Origin: Mangrovimonas sp. ST2L15
GTDB lineage: Bacteria; Bacteroidota; Bacteroidia; Flavobacteriales; Flavobacteriaceae
Direction of reading: 5' to 3'
DNA: 64,000 nucleotides
NCBI RefSeq assembly: GCF_001280515.1
Contig: NZ_LBIQ01000030.1
Location: 558,001 to 622,000, forward strand
Shown: piece after piece, positions 34,615 through 43,250 of the stretch
Numbering within the stretch: the stretch's first letter is position 1
How the letters are laid out: each line of letters starts with the position of its first letter
Made by a program: the position numbers and the translations under genes
The notes under the pieces: generated by a model
Databases searched by the model: none
Seen by the model: the letters and a program-made list of their open reading frames with translations, nothing else
What the model was told of the DNA's origin: nothing

Positions 34615-35367
34615 CTAAACTTCCTTTTTTAATATGGTTGATGAGGCTTGAGCTGTTGGAAAAATAAGCATGTCTGCAATATTCACATGAGGAGGTCTGG
34701 AGACAGCAAAATATATCGCTTCGGCAATATCCTCCGCTTGAAGCGCTTTATAACCTTTATAAACATTATCGGCTTGTGAGCCACCTTTAAATCGAACCTT
34801 GGAAAACTCGGTTTCAACCAATCCAGGATTGATAGCTCCTACTTTGATGCCATAAGGATTCAAATCAATACGCATACCTTCTGTGATAGCTAGTACAGCA
34901 TGCTTACTGCCACAATAGACATTACCCTTAGGATAGACTTCTTTTCCGGCCGAAGAACCTATATTTATGATATGTCCAGATTGTCTGTCTCGCATAGAGG
35001 GAATAATAGCTTTGCTTATATATAATAGTCCTTTGACATTGATATCCATCATAGCATCCCAGTCGTCAAGAGATCCTTCATCTATGGGGTCTAGCCCATG
35101 GGCATTTCCAGCATTATTAATTAGGATATCAATCGTTTTAAAGGAGTTTGGTATAGAGTCAATAGCTTTAAAGACTTCGTCTTTGTCTCTCACGTCAAAA
35201 TTTAGGGTTGTTACGGGTACAAGAGGCGACAATTCTGTTTTTAATTCATCTAGTCTGTCTTGTCTTCTTCCACAAAGAATAAGTTGAATGCCTTTTTTAG
35301 CAAATTCAACAGCTGTAGCCCACCCTATGCCACTGGTTGCGCCAGTAATTAATGCAGTTTTGGTCAT
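34615..35367 (-). CDS. SDR family NAD(P)-dependent oxidoreductase
   Basis: A 250-residue short-chain dehydrogenase. The cofactor motif TGATSGIG is at residues 9-16, the structural motif NNAG is in the middle, and the catalytic Ser and Y-x-x-x-K are in NIGSSAGKEVYPKGNVYCGSKHA. It resembles the YdfG group of 3-hydroxy acid / serine dehydrogenases (NAGNAHGLDPIDEGSLDDWD). The true substrate is not known from sequence. It is the upstream gene of a probable two-gene transcript with the AlbA_2 gene. Confidence 0.92.
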   Translation of the reverse strand: MTKTALITGATSGIGWATAVEFAKKGIQLILCGRRQDRLDELKTELSPLVPVTTLNFDVRDKDEVFKAIDSIPNSFKTIDILINNAGNAHGLDPIDEGSLDDWDAMMDINVKGLLYISKAIIPSMRDRQSGHIINIGSSAGKEVYPKGNVYCGSKHAVLAITEGMRIDLNPYGIKVGAINPGLVETEFSKVRFKGGSQADNVYKGYKALQAEDIAEAIYFAVSRPPHVNIADMLIFPTAQASSTILKKEV

Positions 35368-35674
35368 GTTGTTATTAATAGATCGTTTAATTCCTCATAA
35401 AAATAATTAAATCAGGCTTGAAAAGCATAGGTAAGGAACAGGAAAATAGGATTTTTAAACATATCCAAATACAGACTTCTCTATTTTCAGAATTTACTAT
35501 GTCTTAAAGGAAAGGTACTTTTGTTTCTGGTCTTACGGATTTGTTTTTTGGAAAATGTCGGTTGAAACACCTTGTTTTCATTGGGGTTTAACAAACTTTC
35601 ACATTTTAAAAAGGTCTTTTTAAGAAGATTTGTGCGTATATTATTTCAAACGAAGTTTAACCAAATTTAATTTT
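35368..35674. other. Intergenic region between divergent genes
   Basis: This 307-nt stretch has no convincing ORF. It must hold the promoter of the DUF4382 lipoprotein on the plus strand and that of the SDR gene on the minus strand. A TACTTTTG box on the plus strand lies near 35516. A perfect 8-bp inverted repeat is at 35606-35623. No tRNA or repeat array is seen. Confidence 0.6.
35606..35623. promoter_or_regulatory. Perfect palindrome upstream of the DUF4382 gene
   Basis: TTAAAAAG and its exact complement CTTTTTAA are separated by GT, 51 nt upstream of the ATG. It is AT-rich and could be chance, but its position fits an operator. Confidence 0.3.
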
Positions 35675-36484
35675 ATGATTCGATTCAAACAACTTACACT
35701 AACACTACTAAGTATACTAACTCTTACCTTTATGGGATGTAGCGATGATGACGGTGATTCAACCCCTCAAGCTAGTACATCTCAAATATCTGTTAAACTG
35801 ATGGATGAGCCCGGAGACTATGAGCATGTTTTTGTAGAGGTACTAGATGTCATGGTCAAAGTGAATGATGAATCAGAAGGAGAAGATGGATGGGAAAGTT
35901 TGGGAGCCATCAATACAGGTATTTATGACTTATTGGAACTAACAGGCGGTATTAATGTGCTTTTAGTTGATGATTACACCATTCCTGCTGGAACTTTAAA
36001 CCAAATCAGATTGATTCTTGGCGATGAAAATACTATTGTTATTGATGGTGTATCACATCCTTTAAATACGCCTAGTGCACAACAATCAGGATTGAAAATT
36101 CAAGTGAACCATACATTAGAGCCAAATATCCACTATACCTTTTTATTGGATTTTGATGTTGATGATTCTATTGTAGAAGCAGGTAATTCAGGAAACATTA
36201 ATTTACATCCAGTCATCAGAGCGACTACAGAAGCTGACACTGGAGCCATAGCGGGAAGCATTCAAAATGATGTGCAAACTGAAATTGTAGCAACCAATGG
36301 TATTGAAACAGTTTCCACTTTTGCCGATGAAGATGGTAATTTTGTTTTGGTAGGTTTAACAGGAGGTACTTACATTGTAACTGTAACACCAGATCCAGAA
36401 TCCTTATTGACACCAATTGAAATTCAAGACGTTGAAGTAACCGTAGGGAGCACAACGCAATTAGACCCTATCGTATTAGAGTAA
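35675..36484 (+). CDS. DUF4382 lipoprotein with regulatory-like C-terminal domain
   Basis: A 269-residue lipoprotein (lipobox FMGC, Cys21) followed by an Asp/Ser linker. Residues about 33-180 are a DUF4382 domain: ISVKLMDEPGDYEHVFVEVL, TGIYDLLELTGGINVLL and the metal-rich LDFDVDDSIVEAGNSGNINLHPVI. The last 75 residues (GAIAGSIQNDVQTEIVATNG ... GTYIVTVTPD) form a carboxypeptidase-regulatory-like beta domain. The function of DUF4382 is unknown; exposure at the outer membrane is likely. The frame reaches an ATG at 35630, but the lipoprotein signal fixes the start at 35675. Confidence 0.85.
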   Translation: MIRFKQLTLTLLSILTLTFMGCSDDDGDSTPQASTSQISVKLMDEPGDYEHVFVEVLDVMVKVNDESEGEDGWESLGAINTGIYDLLELTGGINVLLVDDYTIPAGTLNQIRLILGDENTIVIDGVSHPLNTPSAQQSGLKIQVNHTLEPNIHYTFLLDFDVDDSIVEAGNSGNINLHPVIRATTEADTGAIAGSIQNDVQTEIVATNGIETVSTFADEDGNFVLVGLTGGTYIVTVTPDPESLLTPIEIQDVEVTVGSTTQLDPIVLE

Positions 36485-36509
36485 TATCCGTTTCTTTTAA
36501 ATATATGTT

Positions 36510-36540
36510 AAAGAGCAGCAATCCTTTGCTGCTCTTTTAT
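36510..36540 (+). terminator. Rho-independent terminator after the DUF4382 gene
   Basis: Perfect 12-bp stem AAAGAGCAGCAA/TTGCTGCTCTTT, loop TCCT, followed by TTATTTTT. Confidence 0.92.
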
Positions 36541-36631
36541 TTTTAACCTTACCTTAACAGCATCAAAATAAAAATTTTAACAATTTGCACCTCTTTAACG
36601 AGCAAAAAAACATACGGCTTAAATTTTGAAT

Positions 36632-37636
36632 ATGATGGAAGAAACAGGCACCATAGACATCAAATCAATCAATGAGAAAATTGAAAGGGAAAGTGCTTTT
36701 GTAGATTTATTGACCTATGAAATGAATAAGGTCATTGTGGGTCAAAAGCATATGGTTGAACGGTTGTTAATAGGTTTGTTGGGTCAGGGACACATTCTGC
36801 TGGAAGGAGTTCCTGGATTAGCAAAAACACTAGCGATTAATACCTTGTCTCAGGCTGTTGATGCTAGCTTTAGTAGAATTCAGTTTACACCAGATTTACT
36901 TCCCGCAGACGTAGTAGGTACCTTAATATATAACATGAAAGAGAATGATTTCTCTATCAAAAAAGGACCTATTTTTGCCAATTTTGTTTTGGCAGATGAG
37001 ATTAACCGTGCTCCGGCAAAAGTACAGTCTGCCTTATTGGAGGCGATGCAGGAAAAACAGGTTACCATTGGTGACGAAACTTTTAAACTGGACAAGCCAT
37101 TTTTGGTAATGGCAACACAAAATCCTGTGGAGCAAGAAGGTACTTACCCGCTCCCAGAAGCACAAGTAGACCGTTTTATGTTGAAAACGGTAATCGAATA
37201 TCCGTTACAAGCAGAGGAGCAACTTATTATTAGAGCCAATTTAAAAGGGGCTTTTGAAAAAGTAAATGCAGTTGTTTCTATTGATCAAATCTTACGTGCA
37301 CAACAAGCAGTTCGCGAGGTTTACATGGATGAGAAAATTGAAAAATATATACTCGATATCATCTTTGCGACACGTTTCCCAGAGAAATATAAACTTTCAG
37401 ATTTAAAACCGCTTATCTCCTTCGGGGCCTCTCCGCGTGGTAGTATCAATTTGGCAACAGCTGCCAAATGTTATGCTTTCTTAAAACACCGTGGTTATGT
37501 GATTCCTGAAGATGTAAGAGCTGTGGTTCATGATGTGTTGCGTCACAGAATAGGAATTACCTATGAGGCCGAAGCCGAAAACATTACTTCTGTAGATATT
37601 ATCAATAAAATAGTAAATGAGGTAGAGGTACCTTAA
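36632..37636 (+). CDS. moxR: MoxR family AAA+ ATPase
   Basis: A 334-residue MoxR-type AAA+ ATPase, thought to act as a chaperone that loads or activates VWA-domain partner proteins. Walker A is LLEGVPGLAKT, Walker B is VLADEINRAP, and sensor-type stretches are MATQNPVEQEGTYPLPEAQVDRF and SFGASPRGS. The frame reaches a TTG at 36626, but the ATG at 36632 (MMEET) is the more likely start. It is the first gene of the Bat cluster; DUF58 follows after 65 nt. Confidence 0.93.
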   Translation: MMEETGTIDIKSINEKIERESAFVDLLTYEMNKVIVGQKHMVERLLIGLLGQGHILLEGVPGLAKTLAINTLSQAVDASFSRIQFTPDLLPADVVGTLIYNMKENDFSIKKGPIFANFVLADEINRAPAKVQSALLEAMQEKQVTIGDETFKLDKPFLVMATQNPVEQEGTYPLPEAQVDRFMLKTVIEYPLQAEEQLIIRANLKGAFEKVNAVVSIDQILRAQQAVREVYMDEKIEKYILDIIFATRFPEKYKLSDLKPLISFGASPRGSINLATAAKCYAFLKHRGYVIPEDVRAVVHDVLRHRIGITYEAEAENITSVDIINKIVNEVEVP

Positions 37637-37701
37637 TGGAAGTCTAAAGCCTAGTCTTTTTCATTTCAGTTATTAAGGGCTTTAAACTTGAGGACTAATT
37701 T

Positions 37702-38568
37702 ATGGATACGAAAGAATTACTTAAAAAGGTACGTAAAATAGAAATCAAGACACGTAGGTTGTCTGATCATATCTTTGGAGGGGAATATCACTCTACCTTC
37801 AAAGGTCGTGGTATGACTTTTTCTGAAGTTCGCCAATATCAATTTGGGGATGATGTAAGAAGTATTGATTGGAATGTGACGGCACGATACAATGAACCTT
37901 ACGTGAAGGTGTTTGAAGAGGAACGTGAACTAACCATGATGTTAATGGTGGATATTTCAGGTTCTGAAATGTTCGGTACCAGTCAGCAATTTAAAAATGA
38001 AGTCGTTACCGAAATCGCCGCTACTTTGGCGTTTTCTGCTACCCAGAACAATGACAAGATTGGGTTGATTTTGTTTTCAGAGGATGTTGAACTTTACATT
38101 CCACCCAAAAAAGGTAGGTCTCACGTTTTAAGAATTATCAGGGAGCTCATAGAGTTTGAGCCTAAAAGCAAGCAAACCAATATTTCTGAAGCTTTAAAGT
38201 TTTTATCCAATGTGATGAAAAAGAAGGCCATTGTGTTTGTTTTGAGTGATTTTATATCAGATGATTATCAGCGTACCCTAAAGATTGTGTCTGGGCGCCA
38301 TGATGTTACAGGGATACGCGTTTATGACCAGCGTGAGGAAAGTATTCCTAATCTGGGAATGGTTCAAATGCAAGATGGGGAAACGGGAGAGATGATGTTG
38401 GTAAATACGTCTTCCAAATCGGTAAGAAGGCAATACGAAGCTTATTACCACGACAAGGTAAACTATTATAAAGACAGTTTTGCCAAATCTGGTGCAGGCA
38501 GTTTAAGTTGCCGAACCGATGAAAGCTATGTGAAAAAATTATTAGGATATTTCAAAAGAAGAGGATAG
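37702..38568 (+). CDS. DUF58 domain protein (Bat cluster)
   Basis: A 288-residue cytoplasmic protein with a degenerate VWA fold. The signature RGMTFSEVRQYQFGDDVRSIDWNVTAR is the DUF58 core, followed by MMLMVDISGSEMFG, a MIDAS-like D-x-S-x-S. It is usually encoded directly after MoxR and is a probable partner of that ATPase. The next gene begins 2 nt after its stop. Confidence 0.92.
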   Translation: MDTKELLKKVRKIEIKTRRLSDHIFGGEYHSTFKGRGMTFSEVRQYQFGDDVRSIDWNVTARYNEPYVKVFEEERELTMMLMVDISGSEMFGTSQQFKNEVVTEIAATLAFSATQNNDKIGLILFSEDVELYIPPKKGRSHVLRIIRELIEFEPKSKQTNISEALKFLSNVMKKKAIVFVLSDFISDDYQRTLKIVSGRHDVTGIRVYDQREESIPNLGMVQMQDGETGEMMLVNTSSKSVRRQYEAYYHDKVNYYKDSFAKSGAGSLSCRTDESYVKKLLGYFKRRG

Positions 38569-38569
38569 A

Positions 38570-40255
38570 ATGTGTAAAGATTGGTTGGATAAAAAGTATC
38601 TTAAAAATAGGCGAGCTCGAGTTTTAAAGCCTGTTTTTTCTTTTTTATTGGTACTTACTTCATGGTTTAGCATGGGACAAGTTACCACCTCCATAGATTC
38701 CACCTCCATTAAAATTGGGGAACAAATCACCTATCAAATCAAGGTTGAAAGTGAACCTGAAGATTTGGTTCTTTTCCCAGAAGGGCAATCCTTCAAACCC
38801 CTTGAGATGATTGAGTCTTATGCGGTGGACACCATTAAAAAGGACGCCAATTTTGAATTAATTAAAAAATATGGGTTGACCCAATTTGACTCCGGAACTT
38901 ATTTCATTCCGAAGCAAAAAATAGTTGTGGGTAGTAAATCCTATTTTACAGATTCCCTTAAAGTTGAGGTCAACAACATTCAAATAGATACAACAAAGCA
39001 AGGACTTTATGATATCAAGCCGCTAATTGAGGTTAAAAAGCCTAGTAGTAATTGGTTTCAAACCCTGTTGATCATACTAGCTGTTATTGTGGTCCTTGGT
39101 GCTTTGGCTTATTGGTTTTTCTTCAGAAAAAAACCATTGACCGAAGAAGAGAAAATTGCTTTACTTCCACCTTATGATCGTGCCAAGTTGGCTTTAAAGA
39201 AACTGGAAGAAAGTCCGTATTTGGAAAATTCGGAATACAAGCAATATTATTCTGAATTGACTCTGGCCATCAGGAATTATTTGGATGAAAAAGTATATGA
39301 CCACGCCTTAGAAAGTACTACTGATGAGTTAATCAACAGATTAAGACTTTTAAAGGATGGAAATCAAATTGATCTAAGTGTTGAAACTATAAAGAACTTG
39401 GAGTCCATTTTAAAAAGAGCCGATTTGGTGAAATTTGCCAAGTCTGAGCCAGATAAGGAATTGGCCAAGTTGGACAGGCAAACCGTTGATTTGGAGATTG
39501 ATCATGTTAAAGAAGCCCTTCCAGAGCCTTCGGAAGAAGAAAAGCTCATGGATGAACAATATAAACTGGAGCAAGAGCGCAAATTAAAGCGTAAAAAGCA
39601 ATGGACTTTGGCCGGAGTGATAGGAGCCTTTATTGTTTTGATATTTGTTGGTTTCGGTTTGAAGTATGGCTTCAGTTATGTGAAAGATAAGTTGTTTCAA
39701 AATAACTATTTGGAGCTTATGGAAGGCGAATGGGTTGATAGTGCCTATGGGGTTCCACCTGTTTATATGTCAACACCAGAAGTTTTAAAGAGGATAGATA
39801 AAGATACGGATGACAGCATCATGACCAAGACCACAACCTTTACTTACGGTTCGGTTGAAGATTTGGGAGTGTCCGTCAGTACGACCGTTAATCAGAATCA
39901 AGGACAGCAGCAACAAGGGATGCAACCACAACAAGGACAACAGACTCCTAGCAATCCAGAAATTGACTTGAATGCTGCAGGAGAAAAAATAATGAAGGGA
40001 TTCGAAGATAAAGGAGCTACTAATATCCTTACTAAGCAAGATAAATATACGACCCCAAATGGAGCCGAAGGATTGAATGTGCATGGGACATTCAGCGTAT
40101 CGGGTGAAGAAATGAATTATTCTTTGTTCTTGTTTGTAGCAGAGAATAATGCGGTATTACAGCAAATATTGATTACTTGGCCACAAAACCAAGAATATGC
40201 CGAGAAGATTGCCAATAGAGTCGTTGGTTCCATTGAATTAAAAAAGCCTGAATGA
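38570..40255 (+). CDS. Bat-cluster membrane protein, DUF4381-like
   Basis: A 561-residue protein with an N-terminal signal-anchor (VFSFLLVLTSWFSMGQ), a periplasmic beta domain (about 45-150), a membrane helix (about 168-190, LLIILAVIVVLGALAYWFFF), a cytoplasmic helical part beginning PLTEEEKIALLPPYDRAKLALKKLEE (DUF4381-like), a second helix (about 348-368) and a C-terminal domain with a Gln-rich linker (NQGQQQQGMQPQQGQQ). The periplasmic part looks like a shortened BatD. It overlaps batA by ATGA. Its role in the Bat complex is unknown. Confidence 0.75.
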   Translation: MCKDWLDKKYLKNRRARVLKPVFSFLLVLTSWFSMGQVTTSIDSTSIKIGEQITYQIKVESEPEDLVLFPEGQSFKPLEMIESYAVDTIKKDANFELIKKYGLTQFDSGTYFIPKQKIVVGSKSYFTDSLKVEVNNIQIDTTKQGLYDIKPLIEVKKPSSNWFQTLLIILAVIVVLGALAYWFFFRKKPLTEEEKIALLPPYDRAKLALKKLEESPYLENSEYKQYYSELTLAIRNYLDEKVYDHALESTTDELINRLRLLKDGNQIDLSVETIKNLESILKRADLVKFAKSEPDKELAKLDRQTVDLEIDHVKEALPEPSEEEKLMDEQYKLEQERKLKRKKQWTLAGVIGAFIVLIFVGFGLKYGFSYVKDKLFQNNYLELMEGEWVDSAYGVPPVYMSTPEVLKRIDKDTDDSIMTKTTTFTYGSVEDLGVSVSTTVNQNQGQQQQGMQPQQGQQTPSNPEIDLNAAGEKIMKGFEDKGATNILTKQDKYTTPNGAEGLNVHGTFSVSGEEMNYSLFLFVAENNAVLQQILITWPQNQEYAEKIANRVVGSIELKKPE

Positions 40256-41259
40256 TGTTTGAGGGATTTGAGTTTCAAAATAAAGAGTTTTTTTGGTTGC
40301 TATTGCTACTGCCAATAGCATTGGCATGGTATATTTTTACCTATAAAAGGCAAACAGCCGAGTTAAAGATTTCAAGTTTGAAAGGTTTTAAAGTGGCTAA
40401 TTCCTGGTTGCCAAAAACCAAACACATTCTTATTCTTTTAAGGTTGGCTGCCTTGGCACTGGTTATTACGGCTATGGCAAGACCAAGAACTGTTGATGTT
40501 TCAACCAAAACCAAAACGACACGAGGAATCGATATTGTTATGGCGATAGACGTTTCTGCAAGTATGTTGGCTAAGGATTTGAGACCAAACAGATTGGAAG
40601 CATTAAAAAGTGTAGCAGCTCAATTCATAAAGGAGCGACCGAATGACCGAATTGGCTTGGTGGAATATGCAGGTGAGAGTTATACAAAAACGCCAATTAC
40701 AAGTGATAAAGCAATTGTTTTACGCTCCTTGGAAGACATCAAATACAACAAGGTGATCGAATCGGGGACAGCTATAGGAATGGGATTGGCCACTTCAGTA
40801 AACCGATTAAAGGATAGTAAGGCTCAAAGTAAGGTTATTATTCTTTTAACCGATGGTGTGAACAATACCGGTTTTATTGATCCAAAAATTGCCAGTGAAT
40901 TGGCGGTAGAATATGGTATAAAGGTATATACCATAGGATTGGGAAGCAATGGAATGGCGCTTTCACCTGTGCAAATCTTACCTAATGGTAATTTTCAATA
41001 TGGTAGAGTACAGGTAGAAATAGATGAAGCACTTTTAAAAGATATAGCCAAAGTAACTGGCGGAAGGTACTTTAGAGCAACCAATAATGAAAAGCTAACA
41101 GAGATCTATGAAGAGATCAATAAATTGGAAAAAACAGAGATAGAAGAGTTTAAATTCTATAATTATCAAGAAATGTTTCGTCCGTTGGTATTGTTGGCTG
41201 CTTTGTTGTTGATGGTTGAATGGTTATTAAGAATAACAGTTTATAGAAGTTTTGTGTAG
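40252..41259 (+). CDS. batA: VWA domain protein BatA
   Basis: A 335-residue membrane protein with two N-terminal helices (about 12-30, 62-80), a VWA domain with intact MIDAS (AIDVSASM, TPITSD and LLTDGVNNTGF), and a C-terminal helix (LVLLAALLLMVEWLL). This is the BatA arrangement. The Bat (Bacteroides aerotolerance) proteins help survival under oxygen stress, by an unknown mechanism. It starts within the stop of the preceding gene and ends directly before batB. Confidence 0.93.
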   Translation: MMFEGFEFQNKEFFWLLLLLPIALAWYIFTYKRQTAELKISSLKGFKVANSWLPKTKHILILLRLAALALVITAMARPRTVDVSTKTKTTRGIDIVMAIDVSASMLAKDLRPNRLEALKSVAAQFIKERPNDRIGLVEYAGESYTKTPITSDKAIVLRSLEDIKYNKVIESGTAIGMGLATSVNRLKDSKAQSKVIILLTDGVNNTGFIDPKIASELAVEYGIKVYTIGLGSNGMALSPVQILPNGNFQYGRVQVEIDEALLKDIAKVTGGRYFRATNNEKLTEIYEEINKLEKTEIEEFKFYNYQEMFRPLVLLAALLLMVEWLLRITVYRSFV

Positions 41260-42297
41260 ATGTTTCAATTAGAAGAAAAAATATGGTTTTGGGGCTTACT
41301 GGTAATACCAGTATTGGTTTTGTTTTTCTTGTTGTTGCAACTTTGGAAAAAAAGAGCAGGGAATAAGTTTGCAGATAAGACGTTACTTAAGAGACTAAGT
41401 CCCAATCAATCTTTATTTAAATCGGCCTTAAAGCTATTTTTGCTTTGTTTGGCTTTTGCTTTTTTGGTGATTGCTTTGGTCAATCCTAAAATTGGCACCA
41501 AACTAGAAACAGTTAAACGTGAAGGGGTAGATGTGGTTTTTGCTATAGATGTTTCAAAAAGTATGTTGGCAGAAGACATTGCTCCAAACAGGTTACTGAA
41601 AACCAAGCAGCTGGTTACTCAAATTATCAATAATTTGGCGAGTGACCGCATCGGAATTATTGCCTATGCCGGGAATGCTTATCCGCAACTTCCCATAACG
41701 ACTGATTATGCCTCCGCAAAAATGTTTCTTCAAAACATGAATACCAATATGATGTCGTCACAGGGAACAGCCATCAATGAAGCTATTGAGCTGGCAAAAA
41801 CGTATTATGATGACGAAGACCAAACCAACCGGGTTTTAATTATCATTTCTGATGGGGAAGATCATGGCGAAGGTGCAGAGCGTGCCGCAGAAGAAGCTTC
41901 AGAACAAGGAATACGCATATTTACCATAGGTGTTGGTGACGTTAAGGGAGGTCCAATTCCTATTAAAAGAAATGGTATCGTTCAAGAGTATAAAAAAGAT
42001 AGTAATGGGGAAACTGTTATTACCCGTTTAAATGAAGAAACCCTAAAGAATATTGCATCTGAAGGAAATGGAGAATATATTCACGGGGAAAATACAACTG
42101 AGGTTGTAGAAAAGATTTCTGACGAATTGAATAAAATGGATAAAAAGGAATTTGAGTCGAAACAATTTGCCGATTTCAAAGACCAATTTCAATGGTTTTT
42201 GGCAGCAGCCATTTTATTGCTTTTTATTGATATTTTCCTTTTGGAACGTAAGACAGAATGGCTAAAACGTTTAAATCTCTTTAATGAAAACCTTTAA
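41260..42297 (+). CDS. batB: VWA domain protein BatB
   Basis: A 345-residue paralog of BatA: two N-terminal membrane helices (about 8-28, 55-75), VWA domain with MIDAS (AIDVSKSM, ITTDYASAK, ISDGEDHGEGA), and a C-terminal helix near residue 315. It begins immediately after the batA stop. BatA and BatB probably form a complex in the inner membrane, serviced by MoxR. Confidence 0.93.
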   Translation: MFQLEEKIWFWGLLVIPVLVLFFLLLQLWKKRAGNKFADKTLLKRLSPNQSLFKSALKLFLLCLAFAFLVIALVNPKIGTKLETVKREGVDVVFAIDVSKSMLAEDIAPNRLLKTKQLVTQIINNLASDRIGIIAYAGNAYPQLPITTDYASAKMFLQNMNTNMMSSQGTAINEAIELAKTYYDDEDQTNRVLIIISDGEDHGEGAERAAEEASEQGIRIFTIGVGDVKGGPIPIKRNGIVQEYKKDSNGETVITRLNEETLKNIASEGNGEYIHGENTTEVVEKISDELNKMDKKEFESKQFADFKDQFQWFLAAAILLLFIDIFLLERKTEWLKRLNLFNENL

Positions 42298-42386
42298 CTT
42301 TTATAAATTTTTTAACTGTCATCAAATCATCTGTTTGCTATATTCGTCTGTTATTTAAAGCCTAAATTAAAGAAATGACACGTTAA

Positions 42387-43250
42387 ATGAACCGGATTAT
42401 TACCTACATATTTTTAGTATTTACCACCGTTGGGCTAGCTCAAAATAAAGAGCAGGAGAAAAAGGAAGCTTTAGATTTAGAGCAGTCTAATGATATGGTT
42501 TATAACGGTAATGAATATTTAGGAAGTGATGATTATACCGCTGCAGAAATGGAGTATAGAAAGGCTATTTCCAAAAAATCCAGCAATGTTGCCGCATCCT
42601 ATAACCTGGGGACCTCTTACTATCAAAACGGCAACATGGATGAGGCTCTTTTTAGATTGCAGGAAACTGTGAAAAAGGCGACTTCAAAGGAGGAAAAGCA
42701 CAGAGCATTTCATAATATCGGTAATATTTTGATGAAGAATGAAAAGTGTAAGGAAGCCGTAGAAGCCTTTAAAAGTGCCTTAAGAAATGACCCTAAGGAT
42801 GATGAAACCAGATATAACCTCGCGTTAGCTAAAGAATGTGCTAAACAACAGCAGGATCAAAATCAAGATCAAGACGATAATAAGGACCAAAATCAAGATC
42901 AGAACCAAGATCAAAATCAGGACCAGCAAAATCAGGATCAACAAGATCAAGAGAATAAAGACCAAGAAGGTGATCAAGATCAAGATCAAAAAGATGAGGG
43001 TGACCAAGAAAAGAAAGATGGGGACGATCAGAAGGATGACGAAGGCCAGCCTAAGGATGATAAACAAGATGAAGGCAAAGGAGATGATCAAAAGGATCAA
43101 AAACCGCCTCAACCACAACCAGGGCAGTTATCTCCTCAGCAAATTAAAAACCTGCTAGAGGCCATGAATAATCAAGAACAAAAGGTTCAGGAAAAAATGA
43201 ATGCTGAAAAGCAGAAGGGCGTAAAAGTCCCAACAGATAAAGATTGGTAA
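42387..43250 (+). CDS. batC: TPR protein BatC with acidic Gln/Asp tail
   Basis: A 287-residue exported protein (signal peptide ending LAQ) with TPR repeats (about residues 50-150; ASYNLGTSYYQNGNMDEALFRLQE and HNIGNILMKNEKCKEAVEAFKSAL). A long Gln/Asp/Lys-rich, low-complexity stretch follows (about 152-245, repeats of NQDQ and QDQ). It ends with a basic helical segment. This layout is that of BatC. The stop overlaps the batD start (TAATG). Confidence 0.9.
   Translation: MNRIITYIFLVFTTVGLAQNKEQEKKEALDLEQSNDMVYNGNEYLGSDDYTAAEMEYRKAISKKSSNVAASYNLGTSYYQNGNMDEALFRLQETVKKATSKEEKHRAFHNIGNILMKNEKCKEAVEAFKSALRNDPKDDETRYNLALAKECAKQQQDQNQDQDDNKDQNQDQNQDQNQDQQNQDQQDQENKDQEGDQDQDQKDEGDQEKKDGDDQKDDEGQPKDDKQDEGKGDDQKDQKPPQPQPGQLSPQQIKNLLEAMNNQEQKVQEKMNAEKQKGVKVPTDKDW
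42841..43100 (+). repeat. Low-complexity coding repeat in batC
   Basis: Degenerate 6- to 12-nt units (variants of AATCAAGATCAG and AAGATGA) code for the Asp/Gln/Lys tract. The repeats give long open frames on other strands, which are artefacts. Such tracts are prone to length change by slippage. Confidence 0.8.

Noticed and set aside
42825-43118. 97-aa minus-strand ORF, very hydrophobic (Ile/Leu/Val runs)
   Set aside because: It is the antisense reading of the repetitive Asp/Gln tract of batC; the apparent membrane character is an artefact of the GAT/CAA repeats.
42838-43158. 106-aa plus-strand ORF rich in Lys/Ile
   Set aside because: A frame-shifted reading of the same batC repeat; batC itself has a signal peptide, TPRs and a coupled batD start.
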